From Bacteroidota bacterium (GTDB lineage: Bacteria; Bacteroidota; Bacteroidia; Bacteroidales; Bacteroidaceae): a stretch of 7,664 bases of DNA. The notes under the pieces were generated by a model. It had not been told where the DNA came from. It searched no databases and saw nothing but the letters and a program-made list of their open reading frames with translations. Positions 1-6,503 of this stretch are shown piece by piece (the stretch's first letter is position 1; every line of letters begins with the position of its first letter). The DNA lies in NCBI GenBank assembly GCA_023425865.1, contig JAFABV010000062.1:1-7664 (forward strand). The letters are read 5' to 3'. Both the position numbers and the translations under genes were made by a program.

Positions 1-74
1 CTACTCTGTCTATGTAAATCTTTTCAAAGAACTCTTTCTTTTGTGCCGACCGGCGTATTTCCGGAAAGCGAGTG
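1..74 (-). ncRNA. Probable rRNA operon leader (5' part, before 16S rRNA)
   Basis: On the minus strand this stretch follows directly after a strong promoter and contains no ATG or GTG, so it looks untranslated. It carries GTTCTTTGAAAAGA (19-32), which resembles the boxA-like word (GTTCTTTGA) that I recall in the leader ahead of 16S rRNA in Bacteroidetes, where it is thought to serve antitermination. A short self-complementary segment, GCCGGTCGGC, lies at about 46-55. The 16S gene itself would start beyond position 1 and is not visible. The tandem promoters upstream fit a stable-RNA operon. The alternative is an ordinary mRNA leader of a gene outside the window. Confidence 0.5.
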
Positions 75-106
75 CAAAGGTATAGGTTTTTCACATTACC
101 TCCAAA
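75..106 (-). promoter_or_regulatory. Housekeeping promoter P2, proximal of a tandem pair
   Basis: The minus strand reads TTTG (103-106), a 20-bp spacer, then TACCTTTG (75-82). This is a perfect match to the Bacteroidetes -33/-7 consensus (TTTG, 19-21 bp, TAnnTTTG). Transcription would start near 68 and run left out of the window, probably into an rRNA operon. Confidence 0.75.
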
Positions 107-135
107 TGTTTCCGCGATTATTTTTCAGAAATATG

Positions 136-166
136 CAAAATTAGCCATTCTATTGATATAAATCAA
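136..166 (-). promoter_or_regulatory. Housekeeping promoter P1, distal of a tandem pair
   Basis: The minus strand reads TTG (164-166), a 20-bp spacer, then TAATTTTG (136-143), again a full match to the Bacteroidetes consensus. It lies 61 bp upstream of P2 and faces the same way. Two strong promoters in series are typical of rRNA operons. It sits in the 219-bp gap downstream of the PBP1A gene, in which I see no convincing terminator. Confidence 0.65.
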
Positions 167-219
167 CTCGAATGCCCCTCATTGCACTTTCCACGGGGAA
201 GGATAGAGTTGGTGAGAAA

Positions 220-2532
220 CTACTCGTAAACTTCGTCAATACCAAATTCATCGAACTGGGCATCCTCCTTGGCGCAAGGGTCAAAATCTTCCGGTAGATC
301 AAAGACAGCGTCAGAATTATAAGGTAGACCCTTGTCTCGATATACCTTTTTCATAAAATAGGCCCAAATAGGCAGAGCCATGGTAGCGCCTTGTCCCATC
401 TGCATAGAGTCAAAGTGGATGTCCCGATCTTCGCCACCAACCCAAACACCATTTACAAGTTGAGGAGTAAAACCCACAAACCATGCGTCGGCATTACGAT
501 TGGTTGTACCCGTCTTTCCACCAATTTCTCCAGGTATATCATATTTATATCGCAGTCGCCCAGCTGTACCTTCATCGACAACCGCCATCAGTTCAACCAG
601 CATCTTATATGCACTTGCAGAACTTATCACCTCGTTCATACGAGGTTGGAATTCGCTGACGACGTTACCCTCATTATCCTCGATGCGCGTTACAAAGACC
701 GGTGCCACCCTGATGCCATTATTTGCAAATGCCGTGTAAGCGCTCACCATCTCACCAATTGTAACTTCGCAAGGACCGAGACAAAGAGCCATGGAAGGAT
801 AAATGTCAGGGTTGTTGATACCAAACTTATGCAGAATGTTTACAAACTGATTAGGGTTGAGTCGGCTCATGAGGTAAGCCGAGATCCAGTTATTCGACTG
901 TGCTAATCCCCACTTCAAAGTAACCATCTGCCCATACCTACTGCGGCTTGCGTTGCGAGGAGTCCATGGTTTTCCCGCAACCATATACGTCTGTTGCACA
1001 TTGGGAACCTTATCACAAGGTGAAGAACCGTTCTCCATAGCTAACGAATACAGAAATGGCTTAATGGCCGAACCGACCTGCCTTCTTCCCCCCATGACCA
1101 TGTCGTATTGGAAATGCGCGAAGTCAATACCTCCCACATACGCCTTCACCTGTCCGGTATGTGCATCCATGCTCATGAAGCCCGCTCTCAAGAAAGACTT
1201 ATAATACCTGATGGAATCGAGAGGAGTCATCGTGGTATCAATATCGCCGTGGTACGTAAATACGGTCATATCCGTGGGAGTACGGAACGCCCGCTCTATC
1301 TCCTCCTCGGATGCACCGGCCTGCTTCATCAGCCTATATCTCTCGCTCTGCTTCACCGACCTATCCATAATCTGCTTTACCTGCCGAGCGGTGAGTTGAT
1401 TAGTGAAAGGCGCATTTGGCTTTTTTCTATTCTCCTTATTGAATGCCGGCTGAAGATACTGCGCCACATGCCCATAAACCGATTCTTCGGCGTATTGCTG
1501 CATGCGCGAATCAATGGTGGTATAAATCTTCAGTCCGTCAGTATATACATTATAATAACTGCCATCTTTTTTTACGTGCTTCTTACACCACCCGCATAGC
1601 GGATCTGTAGCGAAAGCAATGGAATCTATAACAAACTGCCTCTGATTCCATTCCGGATAATCACCGCGTTCAGGACGATCCATCATCATGTATTGACGAA
1701 GAAACTCCCTGAAATAAACCGCCGATCCATCCTTATGGTCGCTGCGATGAAAGTGCAGCTTAATATCCTCCTTCGCAATCTCATTGTATTCAGAGCTTGT
1801 CAGAAACCCCGCCTTTTGCATCTGGGCTAAAACAACGTTACGTCGCTCCAGGCATCTTTCCGGATAACGAACCGGGTTAAACAGAGAAGGGTTCTTGCAA
1901 AGTCCAATCAACAAAGCAGCCTCTTCCACATTCAAGTCTTTAGGCTCCTTATTAAAATAGGTGTTAGCAGCAGTCTTAATACCAACGGCACCATGCAAGA
2001 AATCAAAATAGTTCAGATAGAGAGCAATGATTTCCTCCTTTGTGAAATTGCGCTCAAGTTTGATGGCCGTAATCCATTCTATGGGCTTCTGCAACATACG
2101 TTCGACAGTCGACTTGGCTGGAGCAGAATACAACTGCTTAGCCAACTGCTGGGTAATCGTACTTCCACCTCCTGCGCTCTCCTGCCCCATCAACCCTCGC
2201 TTGACGATGGCACGTCCCAAGGCAATGAAATCAATACCTGAATGCTCATAAAACCGCACGTCTTCTGTTGCCACTAACGCATTTACCAGATGCGGTGACA
2301 AGTTTTGATAGCTTATCGGTATACGATTAGCCCTGTCTACATTATATGTGCCTATGATTTTTCCATCTGCCGAAAACACCTGCGAGGCTGATTTGTTGAT
2401 TGGATTCTGCAGGTTGTCAATATCTGGTGAATAGCCAATCACGCCAAACCAAATCAAGAAAAACATAAGCGTCGTCAGCCCAACCATGGCGGCCAGCATG
2501 ATCCACAATATCTTAACGAAAGTACGTCTCAT
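220..2532 (-). CDS. Class A penicillin-binding protein 1A (glycosyltransferase/transpeptidase)
   Basis: This bifunctional peptidoglycan synthase polymerises lipid II into glycan strands and cross-links the stem peptides on the outer face of the inner membrane. With the start chosen here it has 770 residues. There is a short basic N-terminus and one membrane anchor (about 9-30). The GT51 glycosyltransferase domain follows, with EDVRFYEHSGID at 90-101 (catalytic Glu90) and GGSTITQQL at 122-130. The transpeptidase domain has SxxK at 488-491 (Ser488 nucleophile), SNN at 546-548 and KTGTT at 673-677, so all catalytic motifs are intact. The reading frame is open 30 codons further upstream to 2622, but a perfect -7 box lies inside that extension (2556-2563) and the basic-plus-hydrophobic anchor begins at ATG 2532, so I chose the latter. 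It is divergent from pyrB. The gene is called mrcA or ponA in other bacteria; I left the symbol blank because usage in this group varies. Confidence 0.95.
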   Translation of the reverse strand: MRRTFVKILWIMLAAMVGLTTLMFFLIWFGVIGYSPDIDNLQNPINKSASQVFSADGKIIGTYNVDRANRIPISYQNLSPHLVNALVATEDVRFYEHSGIDFIALGRAIVKRGLMGQESAGGGSTITQQLAKQLYSAPAKSTVERMLQKPIEWITAIKLERNFTKEEIIALYLNYFDFLHGAVGIKTAANTYFNKEPKDLNVEEAALLIGLCKNPSLFNPVRYPERCLERRNVVLAQMQKAGFLTSSEYNEIAKEDIKLHFHRSDHKDGSAVYFREFLRQYMMMDRPERGDYPEWNQRQFVIDSIAFATDPLCGWCKKHVKKDGSYYNVYTDGLKIYTTIDSRMQQYAEESVYGHVAQYLQPAFNKENRKKPNAPFTNQLTARQVKQIMDRSVKQSERYRLMKQAGASEEEIERAFRTPTDMTVFTYHGDIDTTMTPLDSIRYYKSFLRAGFMSMDAHTGQVKAYVGGIDFAHFQYDMVMGGRRQVGSAIKPFLYSLAMENGSSPCDKVPNVQQTYMVAGKPWTPRNASRSRYGQMVTLKWGLAQSNNWISAYLMSRLNPNQFVNILHKFGINNPDIYPSMALCLGPCEVTIGEMVSAYTAFANNGIRVAPVFVTRIEDNEGNVVSEFQPRMNEVISSASAYKMLVELMAVVDEGTAGRLRYKYDIPGEIGGKTGTTNRNADAWFVGFTPQLVNGVWVGGEDRDIHFDSMQMGQGATMALPIWAYFMKKVYRDKGLPYNSDAVFDLPEDFDPCAKEDAQFDEFGIDEVYE

Positions 2533-2555
2533 CGTCTGCTCTGAAATTAATAATG

Positions 2556-2586
2556 CAAAAATACGATAATTCTTTCGATTTATCAC
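2556..2586 (-). promoter_or_regulatory. Promoter of the PBP1A gene
   Basis: The minus strand carries TATTTTTG (2556-2563), a full match to TAnnTTTG, with a weak GTG-type -33 element 20 bp upstream (2584-2586). The predicted start of transcription near 2550 leaves a leader of only about 18 nt before ATG 2532. This is the main reason to reject the longer upstream start for the protein. Confidence 0.6.
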
Positions 2587-2615
2587 GAATAAAAAGAAAA
2601 TAATCAGTACCTTAG
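2585..2615 (+). promoter_or_regulatory. Weak candidate promoter of pyrBI
   Basis: TACCTTAG (2608-2615) matches TAnnTTTG at all but one position. The -33 position about 20 bp upstream has only ACG, so this end is weak. The start would lie near 2622, giving a leader of about 25 nt before pyrB. Its upstream edge abuts the divergent PBP1A promoter. Confidence 0.35.
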
Positions 2616-2646
2616 CAGTCAAAATAACATACTCAACCCAACATCA

Positions 2647-3603
2647 ATGGAAAAACATAATTTTGTTACGATTGCCGATTTGTCGAAAGAAAAAATTATG
2701 TACCTGCTTGAGATGGCACATGAATTCGAGAGACATCCCAACCGTGAACTATTGAAAGGCAAAGTCGTCGCCACCCTTTTCTTCGAGCCTTCCACCCGTA
2801 CCCAACTCAGTTTCCAAACAGCCGCCAACCGTTTAGGCGCCAAGGTCATAGGCTTTTCTGATGCCAAGACCTCAAGTACCACAAAGGGCGAAACGCTGAA
2901 AGACACCATCCTTATGGTGAGTAATTATGCTGACGTCATCACCATGCGTCATTATATAGAAGGAGCTGCGCAGTATGCCAGTGAAGTAGCCCCAGTTCCT
3001 ATCATCAATGCCGGCGATGGCGCGCACATGCATCCCTCACAATGCCTACTCGACCTTTACTCCATTTATAAGACCCAGGGCACCCTTGACAATCTCAACA
3101 TTTACCTCGTTGGCGACCTGAAATATGGACGGACCGTACACTCCCTGATTACGGCCATGCGCCACTTCCACCCCACTTTCCACTTCATTGCTCCCGAAGA
3201 ACTTGCCATGCCACATGAGTATAAACTCTACTGCAAGAATCATGGCATCAAGTTTATCGAGCATACAGATTTCAACGAAGAGGAGATTGCTGACGCCGAC
3301 ATATTATATATGACCCGTGTGCAGAAGGAAAGATTCTCCGACCTTATGGAATATGAGCGCGTGAAAAATGTCTACATTCTCCATAAGGCCATGCTCAAAC
3401 AAGCCAAACCCAACATGCGCATCATGCATCCGCTACCCCGAATCAACGAGATTGCTTACGACGTGGACGACGACCCACATGCATATTACATCCAACAGGC
3501 ACAAAACGGGCTCTATGCACGCGAAGCCATTTTCTGCTATTGCCTTGGTATCACACTCGATGACGTGAAAAACGACCAGACGATTATTGAGTCAAAGTTT
3601 TAA
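2647..3603 (+). CDS. pyrB: Aspartate carbamoyltransferase, catalytic chain
   Basis: PyrB condenses carbamoyl phosphate with L-aspartate to N-carbamoyl-L-aspartate, the committed step of de novo pyrimidine synthesis, in the cytoplasm. The 318-residue product is close to the usual length of about 310. The carbamoyl-phosphate loop FFEPSTRT is at 45-52. The mobile loop SSTTKGETL at 76-84 supplies a Lys (Lys80) to the neighbouring subunit's active site. Further motifs are Arg101, HPSQ at 129-132, GDLKYGRTVHSL at 156-167, TRVQKER at 223-229 (aspartate binding) and HPLPR at 261-265. Nothing is missing. The start at 2647 gives the standard N-terminus and a short leader after the candidate promoter. 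pyrI follows after 24 bp, so the two chains are very likely co-transcribed and assemble as the allosteric holoenzyme. Confidence 0.97.
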   Translation: MEKHNFVTIADLSKEKIMYLLEMAHEFERHPNRELLKGKVVATLFFEPSTRTQLSFQTAANRLGAKVIGFSDAKTSSTTKGETLKDTILMVSNYADVITMRHYIEGAAQYASEVAPVPIINAGDGAHMHPSQCLLDLYSIYKTQGTLDNLNIYLVGDLKYGRTVHSLITAMRHFHPTFHFIAPEELAMPHEYKLYCKNHGIKFIEHTDFNEEEIADADILYMTRVQKERFSDLMEYERVKNVYILHKAMLKQAKPNMRIMHPLPRINEIAYDVDDDPHAYYIQQAQNGLYAREAIFCYCLGITLDDVKNDQTIIESKF

Positions 3604-3627
3604 TCACCTAAACAGCAAGTCATCACT

Positions 3628-4083
3628 ATGTCAAAAAAAGAATTACAGGTTGCCGCCATCGAAAATGGCACCGTTATCGACCACATACCCGCTGAGAAGA
3701 CTTACGAGGTGGCCCATCTTCTCAATCTCCACGACCTTGATGTTCCTGTAACCATTGGTTACAACCTTCCATCTAACAAATTACACAAGAAAGGTATCAT
3801 CAAGATATCCAACAAGTTTTTCACTGACGAAGAAATCAGTCGCCTCTCCGTGCTTGCCCCCAAGATAGTACTTAATATCATTAAGGACTACGAGGTCATT
3901 GAGAAAAAAACAGTTGAGACACCCAATGAACTCCACGGAATCGTGCGTTGCAACAATCCCAAATGCATTACCAACAATGAGCCGATGCTCACCCATTTCA
4001 CTGTGGCTGACAAGGAACGAGGAGTTCTTAAATGCCACTACTGCGACAAAGAGCAACTCATCGAAAAGGTGAAATTGGTATAA
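3628..4083 (+). CDS. pyrI: Aspartate carbamoyltransferase, regulatory chain
   Basis: PyrI binds nucleotide effectors (CTP/UTP inhibit and ATP activates in the well-studied enterobacterial enzyme) and links catalytic trimers into the holoenzyme. It has 151 residues, against about 153 in E. coli. The N-terminal half is the nucleotide-binding domain (KKELQVAAIENGTVIDHI at the start). The C-terminal half is the zinc domain, with four Cys ligands spaced C-x4-C (Cys108, Cys113) and C-x2-C (Cys136, Cys139), which contacts the catalytic chain. All ligands are present, so effector control of the enzyme is expected. It lies 24 bp after pyrB with no intervening promoter or terminator. No clear terminator follows it before the glyA promoter. 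Confidence 0.96.
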   Translation: MSKKELQVAAIENGTVIDHIPAEKTYEVAHLLNLHDLDVPVTIGYNLPSNKLHKKGIIKISNKFFTDEEISRLSVLAPKIVLNIIKDYEVIEKKTVETPNELHGIVRCNNPKCITNNEPMLTHFTVADKERGVLKCHYCDKEQLIEKVKLV

Positions 4084-4132
4084 GCCACTTTACAAAAAGT
4101 ATTCTCCGGCATCCCATAAACTCAACTATTTA

Positions 4133-4164
4133 TTTGGATGACCAAGAAAATATTGTTACATTTG
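4133..4164 (+). promoter_or_regulatory. Promoter of glyA
   Basis: TTTG (4133-4136), a 20-bp spacer and TACATTTG (4157-4164) form a perfect Bacteroidetes housekeeping promoter. Transcription would start near 4171, leaving a leader of about 50 nt. The promoter lies inside the longest open frame of glyA (open from ATG 4138), which shows that the real start is downstream. Confidence 0.75.
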
Positions 4165-4221
4165 CATTCATCATCAGTTGGATATACGGAATCATCTTCA
4201 CTTTATAACACTCATCAAACA

Positions 4222-5502
4222 ATGGAAAGAGATCAGGAAATATTCAGCCTTATTGAACAAGAGCATCAGCGACAGCTGAGGGGCATCGAACTCATTGCCT
4301 CAGAGAACTTTGTCAGTGACGAAGTCATGAACGCCATGGGCAGTTATCTCACCAACAAGTATGCCGAGGGTCTCCCAGGGAAACGCTACTACGGTGGTTG
4401 CCAGGTGGTAGACCAGGTAGAGACATTAGCTATTGAGCGTGTCAAAAAGCTTTTCGGCGCTGAGTTTGCAAACGTTCAGCCCCATTCGGGCGCTCAGGCC
4501 AATCAGGCCGTGTTCCTTGCCGTGCTAAAACCCGGCGACACCTTTATGGGCTTAGACCTCGACCAGGGTGGCCACTTGTCTCACGGTAGTGAGGTCAACA
4601 CCTCGGGCATGCTCTATAACCATATTGGTTATACCCTCAACCGCGAGACTGGACGTGTGGACTACGACGAGATGGAACGTCTGGCATTGGAGCACAAGCC
4701 TAAACTCATTATCGGTGGTGGTTCCGCTTATAGCCGAGAATGGGATTATGCCCGCATGCGCAAGATTGCCGATGCCGTGGGTGCCCTTCTCATGATTGAC
4801 ATGGCCCACCCTGCCGGTCTTATCGCAGCAGGCTTATTAGAAAATCCTGTAAATTATGCCCACATCGTAACCACAACAACCCACAAGACATTGCGTGGAC
4901 CGCGTGGCGGTGTCATATTGATGGGCAAAGATTTCCCCAATCCATGGGGGCTCACCACCAAGAAGGGCGAGATCAAGCCCATGAGTATGCTTATCAACTC
5001 TGCTGTATTCCCTGGCAACCAGGGCGGTCCGCTTGAGCATGTCATTGCCGCAAAGGCTGTGGGCTTCCGCGAAAATCTGCTGCCCTCTTGGAAAGAGTAT
5101 GCCCAGCAAGTAAAGACCAATGCCACAGTATTGGCCCAGGCTCTCACCGACCGTGGTTTCAGCATTGTGAGCGGTGGCACAGACAACCACTCTATGTTGC
5201 TCGACCTGCGTCAGAAATACCCCGACCTCACAGGTAAAGTAGCCGAAACAGCTCTTGTTGCCGCAGATATTACCGCCAACAAGAACAAAGTGCCCTATGA
5301 TGAGCGCAGCGCTTTCCAGACCTCAGGCCTACGCCTTGGTACGGCAGCCATTACCACTCGTGGCGCCAAGGATGACATGATGCATCTGATAGCCGACCTG
5401 ATTGACGAAGTACTTGCCGCCCCTGAGGACGAGAAGGTGATTGCACGTGTGCGTGAGAAGGTGAATGCCACCATGAAAGACTATCCGCTCTTTGCCTATT
5501 AA
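4222..5502 (+). CDS. glyA: Serine hydroxymethyltransferase
   Basis: GlyA is the pyridoxal-phosphate enzyme that interconverts serine plus tetrahydrofolate with glycine plus 5,10-methylene-tetrahydrofolate, the main source of one-carbon units, in the cytoplasm. From ATG 4222 the product has 426 residues, close to E. coli GlyA at 417. Visible motifs are IELIASENF at 22-30, YAEGLPGKRYYGG at 47-59, the HLSHG segment at 118-122, DMAH at 193-196 (the Asp contacts the PLP ring) and TTTTHKTLRGPRGG at 217-230, with Lys222 as the Schiff-base lysine. The frame is open 28 codons further up to ATG 4138, but that segment contains the -7 box and does not resemble the family N-terminus, whereas MERDQEIFSLIEQE does. 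It has its own promoter and a strong terminator, so it is probably monocistronic, with possible readthrough from pyrBI. Confidence 0.97.
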   Translation: MERDQEIFSLIEQEHQRQLRGIELIASENFVSDEVMNAMGSYLTNKYAEGLPGKRYYGGCQVVDQVETLAIERVKKLFGAEFANVQPHSGAQANQAVFLAVLKPGDTFMGLDLDQGGHLSHGSEVNTSGMLYNHIGYTLNRETGRVDYDEMERLALEHKPKLIIGGGSAYSREWDYARMRKIADAVGALLMIDMAHPAGLIAAGLLENPVNYAHIVTTTTHKTLRGPRGGVILMGKDFPNPWGLTTKKGEIKPMSMLINSAVFPGNQGGPLEHVIAAKAVGFRENLLPSWKEYAQQVKTNATVLAQALTDRGFSIVSGGTDNHSMLLDLRQKYPDLTGKVAETALVAADITANKNKVPYDERSAFQTSGLRLGTAAITTRGAKDDMMHLIADLIDEVLAAPEDEKVIARVREKVNATMKDYPLFAY

Positions 5503-5536
5503 GCAGATAGTTTGCATGTATAGCCTCTGATCATAC

Positions 5537-5580
5537 GGGGACGCCCTGCGAGCATCATGCCACAGTGCGCCCCCTTTTTT
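5537..5580 (+). terminator. Intrinsic terminator after glyA
   Basis: GGGG-A-CGC (5537-5544) pairs with GCG-C-CCCC (5567-5574), a stem of seven G-C pairs with one A/C mismatch. A run of six T (5575-5580) follows directly. It ends only 8 nt before the next start codon, which makes the source of that gene's transcript unclear. Confidence 0.7.
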
Positions 5581-5588
5581 AGAATAAC

Positions 5589-6155
5589 ATGAATATGTCT
5601 AAACTGCACATTTTATGCTTGGTTTTCTTGTGCAGCATCTGTACTGCAGGTGCTCAGACGCCTATAGCCAACCGCGTTCAGGCCATGGCCCGAAGTCTGG
5701 CATCACAAGCGAAAATCGTCGCAAAGTATACCGACAACCAGCGCCATTGCCTTTATTATACCTATGCTGACCGCCTATACAGTTTCGACGTAATAACCAA
5801 CCGCCATAACGATATCAGTTTTGCGACAGATGCCTATGCCAATATCATTTCCAGTTGGTTGAGTCCCGACGGCAACTTCATATTCATAGCTGTCGATAGA
5901 GGCAATTACGCCAACTTTTATCTTGAAGATGGCAAAGAATTATGGCGATACGATACGCGCGAAAAAACGACTGTCAAAATAGGCAGCGGCTTTTACATCT
6001 GGCATAAGCCAGGGTGCCTGATTATCTGTCGCGCTTCAAGATGTCTCAACCCCGAAGCCCCCCGAAGCCATCAGCAATGGATGGCACAAGACCACTACTA
6101 CGACCTGTACGGCAAAATCATCTGGGCTAAAGGAGAATACAGGGTGAAGAAATAA
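5589..6155 (+). CDS. Exported protein of unknown function with beta-propeller-like repeats
   Basis: I do not recognise the family. The 188-residue product begins with a signal peptide: basic Lys5, hydrophobic core at about 7-19, and a likely signal peptidase I site after TAGA (cleavage before Gln23). There is no clear lipobox, so a periplasmic or secreted soluble protein is expected. The mature part shows strand-turn patterns like PD40/WD40-type propeller blades: RLYSFDVITNRHNDI at 62-76, SWLSPDGNFIFIA at 89-101 followed by ELWRYDTREKTTVKI at 117-131, and YYDLYGKIIW at 170-179. That amounts to about two to three blades, too few for a closed propeller, so it may be a fragment of a larger ancestral protein or part of an assembly. 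An in-frame ATG at 5595 is an alternative start. No promoter matching the consensus is visible between the glyA terminator and the start. Nothing in the neighbours hints at its role. Confidence 0.75.
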   Translation: MNMSKLHILCLVFLCSICTAGAQTPIANRVQAMARSLASQAKIVAKYTDNQRHCLYYTYADRLYSFDVITNRHNDISFATDAYANIISSWLSPDGNFIFIAVDRGNYANFYLEDGKELWRYDTREKTTVKIGSGFYIWHKPGCLIICRASRCLNPEAPRSHQQWMAQDHYYDLYGKIIWAKGEYRVKK

Positions 6156-6291
6156 GTTGGACCCTATGCATTCATATCCATCAACCTTGTGAAAGAAATC
6201 GGGTGATCATCAGATTCGCGAGTAGCAACAAATTGGCAAACCTAATGACTATCGTGGTGTAACGCGCCCCATTGCGCTACCTAAATACGCT

Positions 6292-6335
6292 GTTTACGGG
6301 TAACAAACATGCCGTTTACGGGTAGCAAAACGGTG
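6292..6335. repeat. 22-bp-period direct repeat (GTTTACGGGTA)
   Basis: GTTTACGGGTA followed by ACAAA or GCAAA occurs at 6292-6307 and again at 6314-6329, exactly 22 bp apart. A degenerate third start, GTTTC, appears at 6336. The second copy can also form a 6-bp stem, CCGTTT (6312-6317) with AAACGG (6328-6333). No function can be read from it. Confidence 0.65.
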
Positions 6336-6393
6336 GTTTCATAATGCCAACTCCATTTCCACGCTTGATGGTTCTATCCGAAGCGTTCCATAC

Positions 6394-6485
6394 TTCTATA
6401 TAGAATCATGCCGTAATTCTATATAAAACCATCCAGTAATTCTATATAAAACCATCCAGTAATTCTATATAGAATCATCTTATCT
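6394..6485. repeat. 23-bp tandem repeat array with TTCTATATAGAA palindromes
   Basis: Four consecutive 23-bp units start at 6394, 6417, 6440 and 6463, each opening with TTCTATATA. The two inner units continue AAACCATCCAGTAA and are identical over all 23 bases. The first and last units carry the perfect 12-bp palindrome TTCTATATAGAA followed by TCAT. A degenerate 22-bp unit (TTCTATCCGAAG) precedes them at 6372. This is not a CRISPR array, since there are no spacers. It could be an intergenic repeat family or a protein-binding array. Confidence 0.85.
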
Positions 6486-6503
6486 TTCTTTCCGAAGCAT
6501 AAA

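Noticed and set aside
181..219. Terminator after the PBP1A gene
   Set aside because: CCCC and GGGG can pair on the minus strand, but the loop is about 16 nt and no T-run follows.
391..906. 171-codon plus-strand open frame inside the PBP1A gene
   Set aside because: It is antisense to conserved transpeptidase codons and has no family likeness; it is a shadow frame.
4837..5190. Minus-strand open frames inside glyA
   Set aside because: They are opposite to the conserved PLP-binding region of a clear gene; shadow frames.
5503..5520. Promoter for the exported protein at the ATAGTTTG word (5507-5514)
   Set aside because: The first base of the -7 box mismatches, no TTG lies 19-21 bp upstream, and the terminator would end any transcript before the gene.
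6394..6485. CRISPR array
   Set aside because: The units are directly tandem with no unique spacers, and no cas genes are present.
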